Shown one piece after another: positions 22,495 through 31,886 of a stretch of DNA of 34,027 nucleotides. How positions within the stretch are numbered: the first letter of the stretch is position 1; each line of letters opens with the position of its first letter. The stretch comes from Muribaculaceae bacterium. GTDB taxonomy: Bacteria > Bacteroidota > Bacteroidia > Bacteroidales > Muribaculaceae. Where the stretch lies: assembly GCA_016281825.1 (NCBI GenBank), contig JAEEJI010000053.1, positions 1 to 34,027 on the forward strand, in the 5' to 3' direction. Below the pieces are notes generated by a model. The model was not told the origin of the DNA. It saw only the letters and a list, made by a program, of their open reading frames with translations, and did no database searches. The position numbers and the translations under genes were made by a program.

Positions 22495-24180
22495 TCATAA
22501 AGTGGGGACATTTTTGATGATTTCTTTGAGATAATCGGCCAGTGGGACGGGTAAGGACAATTTGTCAGATAGCCTTTTCCGCATCCCGCGTATGGTGTTC
22601 TCGCTGGGGATGTCAAGGCAGACAGCAATATTGGCTGAACGCATTTGCCAGGCGGTCAAGATGATCAGGCCGCGTTCTTTGGAACTGAGGTCTGGGTGCT
22701 GTTTGAACAGTTTTTCCAGGGCATTGTCGTTGTGTTCGTCAATGTATTTCTGTAGTTCTTTCAGAAATTCTTCTCGTTGTGTAAACGATGAAATCTCTTC
22801 TTTGAACTTCTTCAGAAATACTTTTTCGGGCATCGAGGTGCTCATGTCGATGATGCGACCACAAAGGCCGTGATAGGCCGACAACAACTCGGTCAGACGC
22901 TTATTGAAAGTCATGCCTTTTTGCTGGATCCTGTCATTTGATTGCTGCAGTGATTCCCGTTCGTTGGCAAGCTCTTCAACATGTCTCATTAACGTACTGA
23001 CACGCTCTTGCTCGTGCCTTTTCATCAAATAAATGATGAATGATGCGGCTAGTATGATGAGAACCAAAACAATGAACAGTATCCCTCGCTTCATCTTCTG
23101 TTCGTAGAGTAGCGAATCGGTCATCTTATGGCTTTCTTGATAGTCGATGTCCAGGATGCGGTGCAGCACTTGGCTCTCGCGAAGAGAATCGTTCAAGTGC
23201 TCGCGCTGTTCATTTATTTGAACAGACTTTAGGAAATCTCCTTGATTCTCAGCGATGATCTTCATGCAAAACATTTTCAATGCCGAACGCTCAACGTCGT
23301 TTTTATCTGATTCTTGTTGGGATGCGGCATTGAGATAATACATTGCCGAATCATTGTTGCCAAGCAGGGCATAAGCGCAAGCGGCATCATAATGTGCATC
23401 GATAGTCCTTTCTTCGTTGGGATACTTGTTGATGCAGTGTAGAGCAATCTCTTTGCTGGTTTCGCAAAGCGAGTCTTTAAGGTAGCCCCGAGAAAGAAAC
23501 TCCAGGCTCCTGGCGCATAATTTAGTATTGTTGATTGCTTTTGACAGATGGTATGCTTCAAGAAGATTGTGTTTTGCGGAGTCGATGCCGTAATTACGAT
23601 AAAGCGCACCTGTCCCGAGCAGACAATAGATAATCTGCAAAGTGTCACCCACCTTATTATAGTAGTGCAATGCCTTTTCGTAACGGTGGAGCTCCTCGGT
23701 GTTTAAGAAATGGTTGTGCATTGCTATGGCCTCACCAATCCTTAAGTTGATTTGTCCTAAATTGCGATAGTCGGTGGTATCGGCCATGGATTCTGCTTTC
23801 TTGTACCATGACATGGCTGATTCTGAGTCTCCGTTATTCTCTTCTCTTAAACCCAGATAAATCATTGACCTGACGAGTTTCTCGCGGTCATTGCCATGCT
23901 GGCTATAGTAATCGTAGGCGGCACGGGCAAGGGAGTCACTCGCCAGGTCGAAATGGTTCGCACGGAAAGCGCTCTGCGTCCACATCAAGGCATAGTAGGC
24001 ACGAGATGACGGCGAACTCAGCGACGCTGTGTCTATCTGACGCAATAACGCCAACGAACTGTCGGGGTTGGTGTATACTAACTCATCGGCCAAACGAATG
24101 TTCCGTTCAGCCTCATGGTGGCATGCCATTATCATGCATATTAACACCCATGAAATCGCTACTAGAAACAATTTTCTCAT
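22495..24180 (-). CDS. Membrane-anchored TPR protein with C-terminal LuxR-like HTH
   Basis: The 561-residue protein starts with a hydrophobic segment ending in IMAC (Cys20, a weak lipobox or simple signal). Tetratricopeptide-like helices fill about residues 25-330. A transmembrane helix lies at 366-386, followed by a coiled-coil (about 390-420). The C-terminus (500-541: LSSKERGLIILTAWQMRSANIAVCLDIPSENTIRGMRKRLSDKL) is a helix-turn-helix of the LuxR-like type found in Bacteroidota TPR regulators. The layout suggests an outside or periplasmic sensing domain linked to cytoplasmic DNA binding. The target is unknown; the beta-helix gene immediately downstream on the same strand is a candidate. It has its own strong promoter. 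Confidence 0.82.
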   Translation of the reverse strand: MRKLFLVAISWVLICMIMACHHEAERNIRLADELVYTNPDSSLALLRQIDTASLSSPSSRAYYALMWTQSAFRANHFDLASDSLARAAYDYYSQHGNDREKLVRSMIYLGLREENNGDSESAMSWYKKAESMADTTDYRNLGQINLRIGEAIAMHNHFLNTEELHRYEKALHYYNKVGDTLQIIYCLLGTGALYRNYGIDSAKHNLLEAYHLSKAINNTKLCARSLEFLSRGYLKDSLCETSKEIALHCINKYPNEERTIDAHYDAACAYALLGNNDSAMYYLNAASQQESDKNDVERSALKMFCMKIIAENQGDFLKSVQINEQREHLNDSLRESQVLHRILDIDYQESHKMTDSLLYEQKMKRGILFIVLVLIILAASFIIYLMKRHEQERVSTLMRHVEELANERESLQQSNDRIQQKGMTFNKRLTELLSAYHGLCGRIIDMSTSMPEKVFLKKFKEEISSFTQREEFLKELQKYIDEHNDNALEKLFKQHPDLSSKERGLIILTAWQMRSANIAVCLDIPSENTIRGMRKRLSDKLSLPVPLADYLKEIIKNVPTL

Positions 24181-24199
24181 GGCTGGTCCATTTTGAGTG

Positions 24200-24231
24200 C
24201 AAAATTACATCTTCTTGTTGAATCCTGCAAA
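24200..24231 (-). promoter_or_regulatory. Bacteroidota promoter for the TPR/HTH regulator
   Basis: On the - strand TTTG (24228-24231), 20 bases, then TAATTTTG (24200-24207), a perfect fit. The leader to the ATG at 24180 would be about 14 bases. Confidence 0.88.
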
Positions 24232-24342
24232 TTCTTGTTCGTTTCATGGGTGCGGTATCAAGCGGCTGAAAATCAGCTGTTTGATGGTGTTTTTAATCCG
24301 TTGCATTGTCACAACAATGGCAAGAAAAACGCATCTATAACA

Positions 24343-24376
24343 ATGTAGTGCCACGCAACAGCACATGGCACTACAT
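24343..24376. repeat. 11-base inverted repeat
   Basis: ATGTAGTGCCA (24343-24353) and TGGCACTACAT (24366-24376) form a perfect 11-base stem with a 12-base loop. It lies downstream of the nitrilase-family gene on the - strand. No T-run follows on either strand, so it is either a weak terminator or a protein-binding or RNA-stability site. Confidence 0.75.
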
Positions 24377-24385
24377 CAAGAATAT

Positions 24386-24436
24386 CATTCGCGCTATTCG
24401 CGGTTCGAAAATGAAATTCGCGGTGCTTCGCGGTTC
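24386..24436. repeat. Short TTCGCGGT direct repeats
   Basis: ATTCGCGC, ATTCGCGGTTC, ATTCGCGGTGC and CTTCGCGGTTC occur within about 50 bases, ending just beyond the stop of the nitrilase-family gene. They look like a dispersed intergenic element rather than coding sequence. Confidence 0.55.
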
Positions 24437-24438
24437 AA

Positions 24439-25236
24439 TCACAACAGCCTGAACTCGTCGGCATCGCGCCAAGCGGGGAACTTCTCACGGAACTGCGCCA
24501 GCAGGGCGGGATTGAGTTCAGTGGTGATGATGGGACTGGTCATGCGTTGCGCGATGACCTTACCCTTGAAGTCGACCACAAGCGAACTGCCTTCGCCAAA
24601 TTCCACACCATTGGGGTCGGTGCCGCAACGGTTCACACCGATGACATAGCACTCATTCTCGAGAGCTCGCGCGATGAGCAACTGACGCCAGGCATACTCG
24701 CGGGCACGTGGCCAACTTGCCACCACCACCAGGATGTCATAGTTGTTTTTCACATTGCGGCAGAACACGGGGAATCGCAGGTCGTAGCATATCACCAACT
24801 TGATGTTGAAACCTCGGAACCTGATAATCGGCGCCTGAGTGTGGCCTGCGTTGAACACCAGTTGCTCATTGCCGAAAGTGAACAGGTGCTTCTTGTCATA
24901 GAATGTTTCCTCTCCGTTGGGCTCGATAAAGAACGCACGGTTATAAAGCTGCGCCGCCGTGCATGCCAGGAAACTGCCGCATATGGCAACGCGGTATTGC
25001 TGCGCCAGCTGGTGCAACAAGCGCATCGTGTCGCCTGTGTTGCGCTCGGCCAGCTCAGCGGCACGGTCAGGTTCGCTGGTGAGAATGCCCGTACTAAACT
25101 GCTCGGGCAGCACCACTAGGTCGGTGTCGTCGGCCATGTTCTGCATGCGTTGTTGCAGTTGGGCCAAATTGGCTGCTTTGTCACCCCACACGATATCCTC
25201 CTCGATGAGTGTGACTTTGAGATTGCGTGATAACAA
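24439..25236 (-). CDS. Nitrilase-family omega-amidase (YafV-like)
   Basis: This 265-residue protein belongs to the carbon-nitrogen hydrolase (nitrilase) family. The catalytic triad is Glu45 in LPEQFSTG, Lys115 in YDKKHLF and Cys150 in ICYDLRFP. The FSTG after the Glu and the ICYDLRFPVFCRN block are typical of YafV/omega-amidases, which clear alpha-keto-glutaramate in glutamine or methionine salvage. The start is a TTG at 25236: a stop codon lies just upstream in frame, no ATG is available, and this start places the family N-terminus (LKVTLIEEDIVWGDK) correctly. It is probably cytoplasmic. No promoter box of the usual type is obvious in the spacer upstream. Confidence 0.87.
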   Translation of the reverse strand: MLSRNLKVTLIEEDIVWGDKAANLAQLQQRMQNMADDTDLVVLPEQFSTGILTSEPDRAAELAERNTGDTMRLLHQLAQQYRVAICGSFLACTAAQLYNRAFFIEPNGEETFYDKKHLFTFGNEQLVFNAGHTQAPIIRFRGFNIKLVICYDLRFPVFCRNVKNNYDILVVVASWPRAREYAWRQLLIARALENECYVIGVNRCGTDPNGVEFGEGSSLVVDFKGKVIAQRMTSPIITTELNPALLAQFREKFPAWRDADEFRLL

Positions 25237-25319
25237 AACTAATTAAGAACCTTTAGCTCGCCAAACTCTGCGCTTGCGTGTCGGCGAAGCCGGGGCAAGC
25301 TATCATGCAGACCTTTGGC

Positions 25320-25344
25320 AATTAAGAATTAAGAATTAAGAATT
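25320..25344. repeat. Tandem AATTAAG heptamer repeat
   Basis: Three copies of AATTAAG plus a partial copy lie between the nitrilase-family and PlsC-like genes. This is the reverse complement of the CTTAATT/TTAATTC unit at 14617-14648, so the same element appears twice in opposite orientation, here directly next to a GC-rich hairpin element. Confidence 0.8.
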
Positions 25345-25345
25345 T

Positions 25346-25380
25346 AGCCTCCCCCTCTTTAGGGGGGACTGAGGGGGGCT
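25346..25380. repeat. REP-like G/C-rich inverted repeat at the end of the PlsC-like gene
   Basis: The inner hairpin CCCCCT-CTTT-AGGGGG (25351-25366) lies within outer arms AGCC...GGCT. The element touches the stop codon of the PlsC-like gene on the - strand and may terminate it. It is similar in type to the element at 16565-16610. Confidence 0.65.
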
Positions 25381-25921
25381 AAGCAAAGTTTTCAGGATAC
25401 TTCGCCGTGCGCCCCTGGTAGTATCGCTTGATTGCCGCCATGTCGGCATCGATATCGCCCGTGGTCTCGAAGATGCGGTCGATGCACACCTCCTTGAGGC
25501 CATAATCGATATAGCCCAGTACCACAGGAACACCCGCTGCTTGAGCAATGTGCAAGAAACCGCGGTGCCAGTGCGTGTTGCGGCTGCGAGTGCCTTCGGG
25601 AGTCACGGCCACCCACAAGCGCTCGCGGCGGTTGAACTCCGCCACTACACTGTCTGTGACATGGGTGTGCTTCCCGCGTTTGACAGGAATGCCGCCCAAC
25701 GCGCGCATCAGATAGCCCATCGGGAAGAAGAACCACGTGTCCTTCATTAGGAAACTCGCCTTCGTTCCAGCCGAGCGGCTCCCCAACTCACCCAGCACAA
25801 AGTCCCAGTTGCTCGTGTGAGGCGCCACGCAGATGACGCACTTCGGGGTAGGGGGGATGTTTAGCTTAAAGGTCCACCCAGCTCGGTCCAATAGCCATTT
25901 GGACAAGTTCATGGCTTTCAA
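25379..25921 (-). CDS. PlsC-like lysophospholipid acyltransferase
   Basis: This 180-residue protein has the acyltransferase motif HX4D at His35-Asp40 (APHTSNWDF) and the glycerophosphate-binding PEGTRSR at 108-114, plus GGIPVKRG (76-83), a further conserved block. It probably transfers an acyl chain to a lysophospholipid or similar acceptor at the inner face of the membrane. It is shorter than PlsC itself (about 240 residues), and fits the compact '1-acyl-sn-glycerol-3-phosphate acyltransferase-like' group. Starts at Met1 (25921) and Met4 (25912) are both possible. The gene follows the small gene 25928-26203 after six bases, so they share a transcript. Confidence 0.85.
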   Translation of the reverse strand: MKAMNLSKWLLDRAGWTFKLNIPPTPKCVICVAPHTSNWDFVLGELGSRSAGTKASFLMKDTWFFFPMGYLMRALGGIPVKRGKHTHVTDSVVAEFNRRERLWVAVTPEGTRSRNTHWHRGFLHIAQAAGVPVVLGYIDYGLKEVCIDRIFETTGDIDADMAAIKRYYQGRTAKYPENFA

Positions 25922-25927
25922 TCGAGG

Positions 25928-26203
25928 TTACTGCTTCTTGGGAAGCAACGCGTTCATCTTGGCGACAATCTTCTCGGCCTCGCCATGGAACCACTCGGTC
26001 AAGGCCTTCTCGTCGGCCTTGGTGAACTTGTTGCCCACACGCTTCACGCCCTGGGCTTGCAGCATCGCGATGTCGATGACAATCTCGTCCCACTGTGCGT
26101 AATTCTCCTCGGTGCTCAGCAAGTCCTGAGCCATAATGCACTCACCTGCCATCTCGCCACAGGCGCGCTGGATGGCTTTCTTCAATTGTCTCTTGTTTGC
26201 CAT
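25928..26203 (-). CDS. Small conserved protein of unknown function
   Basis: This 91-residue protein (start MANKRQLKK) is rich in charged residues and looks all-alpha, with no signal peptide or membrane segment. The N-terminus (ANKRQLKKAIQRACGEMAGECIM) resembles small conserved hypothetical proteins of Bacteroidales, but I cannot name a function. It has its own promoter and is the first gene of a pair with the PlsC-like gene. Confidence 0.75.
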   Translation of the reverse strand: MANKRQLKKAIQRACGEMAGECIMAQDLLSTEENYAQWDEIVIDIAMLQAQGVKRVGNKFTKADEKALTEWFHGEAEKIVAKMNALLPKKQ

Positions 26204-26267
26204 TGTACAATTCTGTTTTATGAGTTATACCTATTATTATATAAAAGTATCATACAATAAATTTCCG

Positions 26268-26299
26268 CTAAAGTACAAAAAAAACGTAGAACAAACAAA
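26268..26299 (-). promoter_or_regulatory. Bacteroidota promoter for the small gene/PlsC-like pair
   Basis: On the - strand TTTG (26296-26299), 20 bases, then TACTTTAG (26268-26275), one base off the TAnnTTTG consensus. The leader would be about 60 bases. Confidence 0.7.
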
Positions 26300-26400
26300 A
26301 ATGTTGGCAAAAATCATTGTCAAAGTACTCGATATTGTGAAAAATCAAAAAAAATCAACACTTTTTTGCTTTTCGACAATCTGATTTTTTCGATTTGTAG

Positions 26401-26408
26401 TACTTTTG
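26401..26408 (+). promoter_or_regulatory. -7 element for the membrane acyltransferase gene
   Basis: TACTTTTG fits the TAnnTTTG box. No TTTG is seen 20 bases upstream. It lies downstream of the ATG at 26366 and 27 bases before the ATG at 26435, so it favours the latter as the true start. Confidence 0.6.
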
Positions 26409-26434
26409 TGGAAATTTTGAGTTTATGTGTAATT

Positions 26435-27493
26435 ATGGCAAAAAATAGGATTAATTATATCGATGCTCTGAGAGGGTTCACGATGATAATGGTCGTGTTT
26501 GCACATGTTTTGACGTTTGGCTTCAAAATGAACGACTCGTTCATCAGCCAGCTGTTCGTGACATTCCGAATGCCCATGTTCTTCTTTATAAGCGGATACA
26601 TTGCTTATAAAGGAGTTGAACGATGGGATGGAGCCTTCTACAAAAAAATGCTAAAAAAGAAAGCTATAGTACAAATCATACCAGCAACGGTGTTCTGGCT
26701 GTTGTTTGTGCTTTGGCTATCCAATGACCAAATGTCGCCGTGGGACTATATAGCACAAAGAGGATTTATTGGCTACTGGTTTACGTATACATTGTTGGTG
26801 TTCTTTGTAATATACTATACCATCTCGTTGATTGCAAACAAAATGCCTTTGTCTGTTGGGGGGCGTTTCATGGATATAGCGTTGGTTCTCATAGCTTTAT
26901 TGGGTATTACGACCTATATTGTGTTGACAGCTGCCGTTCGAACACTATACCTTTACACGTTCTCGATTTTGAATGCATGCATCTATTTCCAGTTCTTCGT
27001 TTTCGGAATCCTGTCAAGGAAATATCTGGAAGGCTTCGAAAAAATGCTGAATAAGGATTGGGTCATAGCTGGAGCGATGGTAGTATTCGTGGCATGCTTG
27101 TTTATTTTGTTCCATCCAATTATTGCGGCAAGAACACCTGGGATATTAAGCAAATTATGCCAGCGTGAGATTGTTAGATATGCGGGGCTTATCATTGTGT
27201 TTGCTTTCTTTTTCAAACACGCATCATTCTTTAATCGAGATAATTGGTTTGTAAAGTCACTCTTGTTTGTGGGGCGACGAACGCTCGATATCTATCTTAT
27301 CCACTTCTTCTTCATGCCTTATGATAACCCAATCATTGGACTTGAATCACAAATGTTTGTCATTCAGTTATTGGTTGCCACTGCATTGTCTGTTGTTGTT
27401 GTTGCTGTTAGTCTGGCTATTAGCCGAATTATCAGGATGAGCAGTTTCTTGGGACATTATTTGCTGGGAGCAAAACGCGAGGAGAAGAACTAA
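26435..27493 (+). CDS. Acyltransferase 3 family integral membrane protein
   Basis: The product is about 352 residues, with roughly ten hydrophobic helices. The N-terminus INYIDALRGFTMIMVVFAHV carries the family motif: DALRG followed by an essential His in the first helix. FRMPMFFFISGY is another hallmark of these O-acyltransferases (OafA/WecH-like), which add acetyl or other acyl groups to sugars or lipids at the inner membrane. The ATG at 26435 is chosen because a -7 box lies at 26401-26408 and because the family normally starts just before this motif; a longer frame opens at 26366. The acceptor sugar is unknown. It is not near the polysaccharide genes at the right edge. Confidence 0.87.
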   Translation: MAKNRINYIDALRGFTMIMVVFAHVLTFGFKMNDSFISQLFVTFRMPMFFFISGYIAYKGVERWDGAFYKKMLKKKAIVQIIPATVFWLLFVLWLSNDQMSPWDYIAQRGFIGYWFTYTLLVFFVIYYTISLIANKMPLSVGGRFMDIALVLIALLGITTYIVLTAAVRTLYLYTFSILNACIYFQFFVFGILSRKYLEGFEKMLNKDWVIAGAMVVFVACLFILFHPIIAARTPGILSKLCQREIVRYAGLIIVFAFFFKHASFFNRDNWFVKSLLFVGRRTLDIYLIHFFFMPYDNPIIGLESQMFVIQLLVATALSVVVVAVSLAISRIIRMSSFLGHYLLGAKREEKN

Positions 27494-27635
27494 ATCGACA
27501 GTATAATAGATGCCTCTTTTGCTAGTAGACTCAAACATAAGACCTTGCAGTTCCTAAAATGACGACATGATGAGATTCGAGAAATAGTTACATTCAATCT
27601 AAAATTCTAAAAAAGATTAAAAAACAATGAGAAAA

Positions 27636-27667
27636 TTTGTCCACATAAAATTTTAGCAGTAATTTTG
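27636..27667 (+). promoter_or_regulatory. Bacteroidota promoter for the tRNA pair
   Basis: TTTG (27636-27639), exactly 20 bases, then TAATTTTG (27660-27667). It lies 11 bases before the first tRNA gene. Confidence 0.88.
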
Positions 27668-27678
27668 CACCGCAATAC

Positions 27679-27751
27679 GGTGATATCGTCTAGTGGTCTA
27701 GGACGCCGCCCTCTCACGGCGGAAACCAGGGTTCGAGTCCCTGTTTCACTA
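27679..27751 (+). tRNA. tRNA-Glu (anticodon CTC), copy 1
   Basis: A 73-base cloverleaf: acceptor GGTGATA pairs with TTTCACT except for a U6-U67 mismatch and a G1-U72 wobble, the D arm reads GTCTAGTGGTCTAGGAC, and the anticodon stem CCGCC/GGCGG encloses CTCTCAC, so the anticodon is CTC (Glu, GAG). The T arm CAGGG-TTCGAGT-CCCTG is perfect, the discriminator is A, and CCA is not encoded. An identical copy follows after 12 bases. Confidence 0.93.
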
Positions 27752-27763
27752 CAACAACAATTC

Positions 27764-27836
27764 GGTGATATCGTCTAGTGGTCTAGGACGCCGCCCTCTC
27801 ACGGCGGAAACCAGGGTTCGAGTCCCTGTTTCACTA
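27764..27836 (+). tRNA. tRNA-Glu (anticodon CTC), copy 2
   Basis: Identical over 73 bases to the copy at 27679-27751, with an 85-base period. The terminator begins two bases after the discriminator, so both copies form one transcript. Confidence 0.93.
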
Positions 27837-27837
27837 C

Positions 27838-27867
27838 AAAAAGGCTGACAGCAAGTCAGCCTTTTTT
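27838..27867 (+). terminator. Intrinsic terminator of the tRNA-Glu pair
   Basis: GGCTGAC (27843-27849) and GTCAGCC (27855-27861) form a 7-base stem, extended by A/T pairs, with a five-base loop and six T at the end. The A-run before the stem would make it usable on the other strand too. Confidence 0.92.
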
Positions 27868-27997
27868 GTCATTTCATTTAGCATTATCATGACACAACAT
27901 GTGACATTTTGGCGCATAAAGCAACATGGCACATTACTTGCCATAATACAAAAGGGTTTAATATTGAATTTACTAACAACAAAAACATAACTTAACA

Positions 27998-30008
<2,011 letters not shown>

Positions 30009-30028
30009 TTGTCACGACAATAAGTGTC

Positions 30029-30063
30029 AAGTGGCGGTTAGAGCAATCTGGCCGCCACTTTTT
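30029..30063 (+). terminator. Intrinsic terminator of groES-groEL
   Basis: AAGTGGCGG (30029-30037) and CCGCCACTT (30052-30060) pair over nine bases around a 14-base loop, followed by TTT and further T. Confidence 0.85.
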
Positions 30064-30360
30064 AGCTTTTAAAAAAGCTTAATCGGGCTATCGAACGATA
30101 ACATAGTGTGAGCGAAAGCGTTAAAATAGTTGTTGTTGATAGGGACGAATGACCATAAGGTGTAATTTGTGTGATTTGTTTCTTCATTGGGTTGATAAAC
30201 AAAAAAAAATTTGTGCAGATAAGAATTATTTACTAATTTTGCACGCTCTACCATTTTTAAACCATCCTTTTGAAGGGTTGAGAAGTGATAGAATGAAATG
30301 TTGATTTTTGGTAACAATTTGAGTTTCAATACATTATACGAGACTCGAAGCCCCCAATTT
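30064..30360. other. Gene-free region holding the upxY promoter and leader
   Basis: The region from the groEL terminator to the upxY start has no convincing gene. It contains the promoter at 30210-30241. The stretch 30248-30360 would be a leader of about 113 bases if ATG 30361 is used; an in-frame ATG at 30298 would shorten it to about 50. No clear riboswitch or stable stem was seen. Confidence 0.55.
30210..30241 (+). promoter_or_regulatory. Bacteroidota promoter for the polysaccharide locus
   Basis: TTTG (30210-30213), exactly 20 bases, then TAATTTTG (30234-30241). No inverted repeat flanks it, so an invertible capsule promoter is not indicated. Confidence 0.87.
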
Positions 30361-30918
30361 ATGTCCTTACTGTCGGCTGACATAAGCAATGATAATAACG
30401 AACAATGGTACGCTATGCGAGCAACCTACCACCGAGAAATGGTGGTAAGGGATGCGTTGAATTTGGCTGGCATAGAATGCTACCTGCCAACAACGCAGAA
30501 ATTGAAAAATCTCCATGGCCGTAAAGTACGAGTTACAACCCCATTGGTAAGCAGTCTTATCTTTGTCAAAAGCAGTAAGGAAAGATTACAACGTTTCAAG
30601 GTTAAGGTTCCGCATTTGCAGTACATGACCAGACCTGTTGGCGGCAAAAATGTCCCAATCATCGTCCCGAAGAAACAGATGGATGACTTTATAATGGTCA
30701 CAAAAGCTGATAGTGAGCGACTGATGTTCTTCAAACCGGGCGAACTAGATGTCAAGCATGGTAGTCTGGTCAGGCTTCATGGCGGAGCCTTTGATGGCCT
30801 CGAAGGAGCTGTAGTGAAGGTGACAGGCAAGCGTAATAAACGCTTTGTCCTCGAAGTAAATGATGTCATTGCTGTCGCACTAGAATGTACTGATTTCCAA
30901 TTTGTTGAGGTCTTATAA
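30361..30918 (+). CDS. UpxY-type NusG-like transcription antiterminator
   Basis: From ATG 30361 the product is 185 residues. It has a NusG N-terminal domain (EQWYAMRATYHREMVVRDAL through CYLPTTQKLKNLHGRKVRVTTPLVSSLIFVK) and a C-terminal KOW motif (GSLVRLHGGAFDGLEGAVVKVTGKRNKRFVLEV). Bacteroidales UpxY proteins begin their conserved part at the WYAMR segment and act as antiterminators for their own capsule operon. The frame is open from ATG 30298, which would add 21 residues; 30361 is favoured by family length. It heads the polysaccharide genes, but the usual partner gene upxZ is not next to it. Expression probably lets RNA polymerase read through into the Wza/Wzc-like genes. Confidence 0.87.
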   Translation: MSLLSADISNDNNEQWYAMRATYHREMVVRDALNLAGIECYLPTTQKLKNLHGRKVRVTTPLVSSLIFVKSSKERLQRFKVKVPHLQYMTRPVGGKNVPIIVPKKQMDDFIMVTKADSERLMFFKPGELDVKHGSLVRLHGGAFDGLEGAVVKVTGKRNKRFVLEVNDVIAVALECTDFQFVEVL

Positions 30919-31080
30919 CATTGGACTTGTACTATTACAATGTCAAATTGTCACAAATAAATAACGAAAACAAATCAAGATCTGATGAAAGGGTATTTAT
31001 GCCTTTTGTACCGAATGGTAAGAAACATAATTGAATGAAATTATTTTTTGTATATAGATTATATTAAATTCATTACAGAT

Positions 31081-31875
31081 ATGAAGTCGTTTTTAAATTT
31101 ATTGTTTGTCCTGATAGCTTTGTTGGTATCGTCTTGTTCGACACCTGAACTAGCTTATTTCAAAGACGTTCCGGCGGGACAGAAATTTACCCCAGAGAAA
31201 GTCTCCGCGCAGTTAATCCGAGTAGGAGACAGGTTGTCAATTATCGTTCATAGCAGAGACCAACAGTTGTCCAGGGTGTTTAATTTACAGATTTACACAA
31301 GTTATAACACTACCTCTGAATCATTTGGCAACCAAAGACTAGGCAAGTATCATGTGGACGAGAATGGATGCATTGATTTCCCTGTTCTAGGTAATCTTTA
31401 TGTCGTTGGGAAGACATGTGACCAGGTGGCAGATTCAATACAAAGTCTGCTTGTGTCGGGTGAATTGTTGAAAGATGCGATTGTCTCTGTGGACTTGCTT
31501 ACTCAGTATTATAGCGTGATGGGAGAGGTGGCTAGACCCGGAAGGTTCTCATTCGAAGAAGACCGAGTGACCATTCTTGATGCGCTTAGCAAAGCGGGAG
31601 ATTTGACCTTGTATGGACAACGTGATAACTTGTTGGTCGTCAGACAGACAGAAGGTGGCAAATACACCACTTATCGTATCGATCTCACTGATGCCAACCA
31701 AATCTACTCATCACCAGTATTTTACTTGCAAAAGAACGACATGGTCTATGTGTCACCAAATAAGCGACGCGCAAGAGATTCCTCAGAGTTCGGCTCGTCA
31801 TTCATGAATCCGTCGCTGTGGATCTCGGCCGCTTCTTTTCTCACATCAATCTGTGTCCTTGTTTTTAGAAATTAA
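31081..31875 (+). CDS. Wza-like polysaccharide export lipoprotein (OPX family)
   Basis: The product is 264 residues from ATG 31081. The N-terminus is a lipoprotein signal ending in LLVSSC (Cys19). Then comes the polysaccharide export domain (IRVGDRLSIIVHSRDQQLSRVFN; HVDENGCIDFPVLGNLYVVGKTCDQVADSIQSLL), an SLBB-like part (SVMGEVARPGRFSFEEDRVTILDALSKAGDLTLYGQRDNLLVVRQTEGGKYTTYRIDL), and a C-terminal hydrophobic segment (LWISAASFLTSICVLVF). This is the layout of outer membrane export channels. An in-frame ATG at 31048 is less likely because the signal peptide starts at 31081. The 162-base gap from upxY has no clear promoter. Confidence 0.88.
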   Translation: MKSFLNLLFVLIALLVSSCSTPELAYFKDVPAGQKFTPEKVSAQLIRVGDRLSIIVHSRDQQLSRVFNLQIYTSYNTTSESFGNQRLGKYHVDENGCIDFPVLGNLYVVGKTCDQVADSIQSLLVSGELLKDAIVSVDLLTQYYSVMGEVARPGRFSFEEDRVTILDALSKAGDLTLYGQRDNLLVVRQTEGGKYTTYRIDLTDANQIYSSPVFYLQKNDMVYVSPNKRRARDSSEFGSSFMNPSLWISAASFLTSICVLVFRN

Positions 31876-31886
31876 TTTTTAGAGTA

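Noticed and set aside
27868-27997. CIRCE heat-shock operator upstream of groES
   Set aside because: No TTAGCACTC-N9-GAGTGCTAA inverted repeat is present in the spacer.
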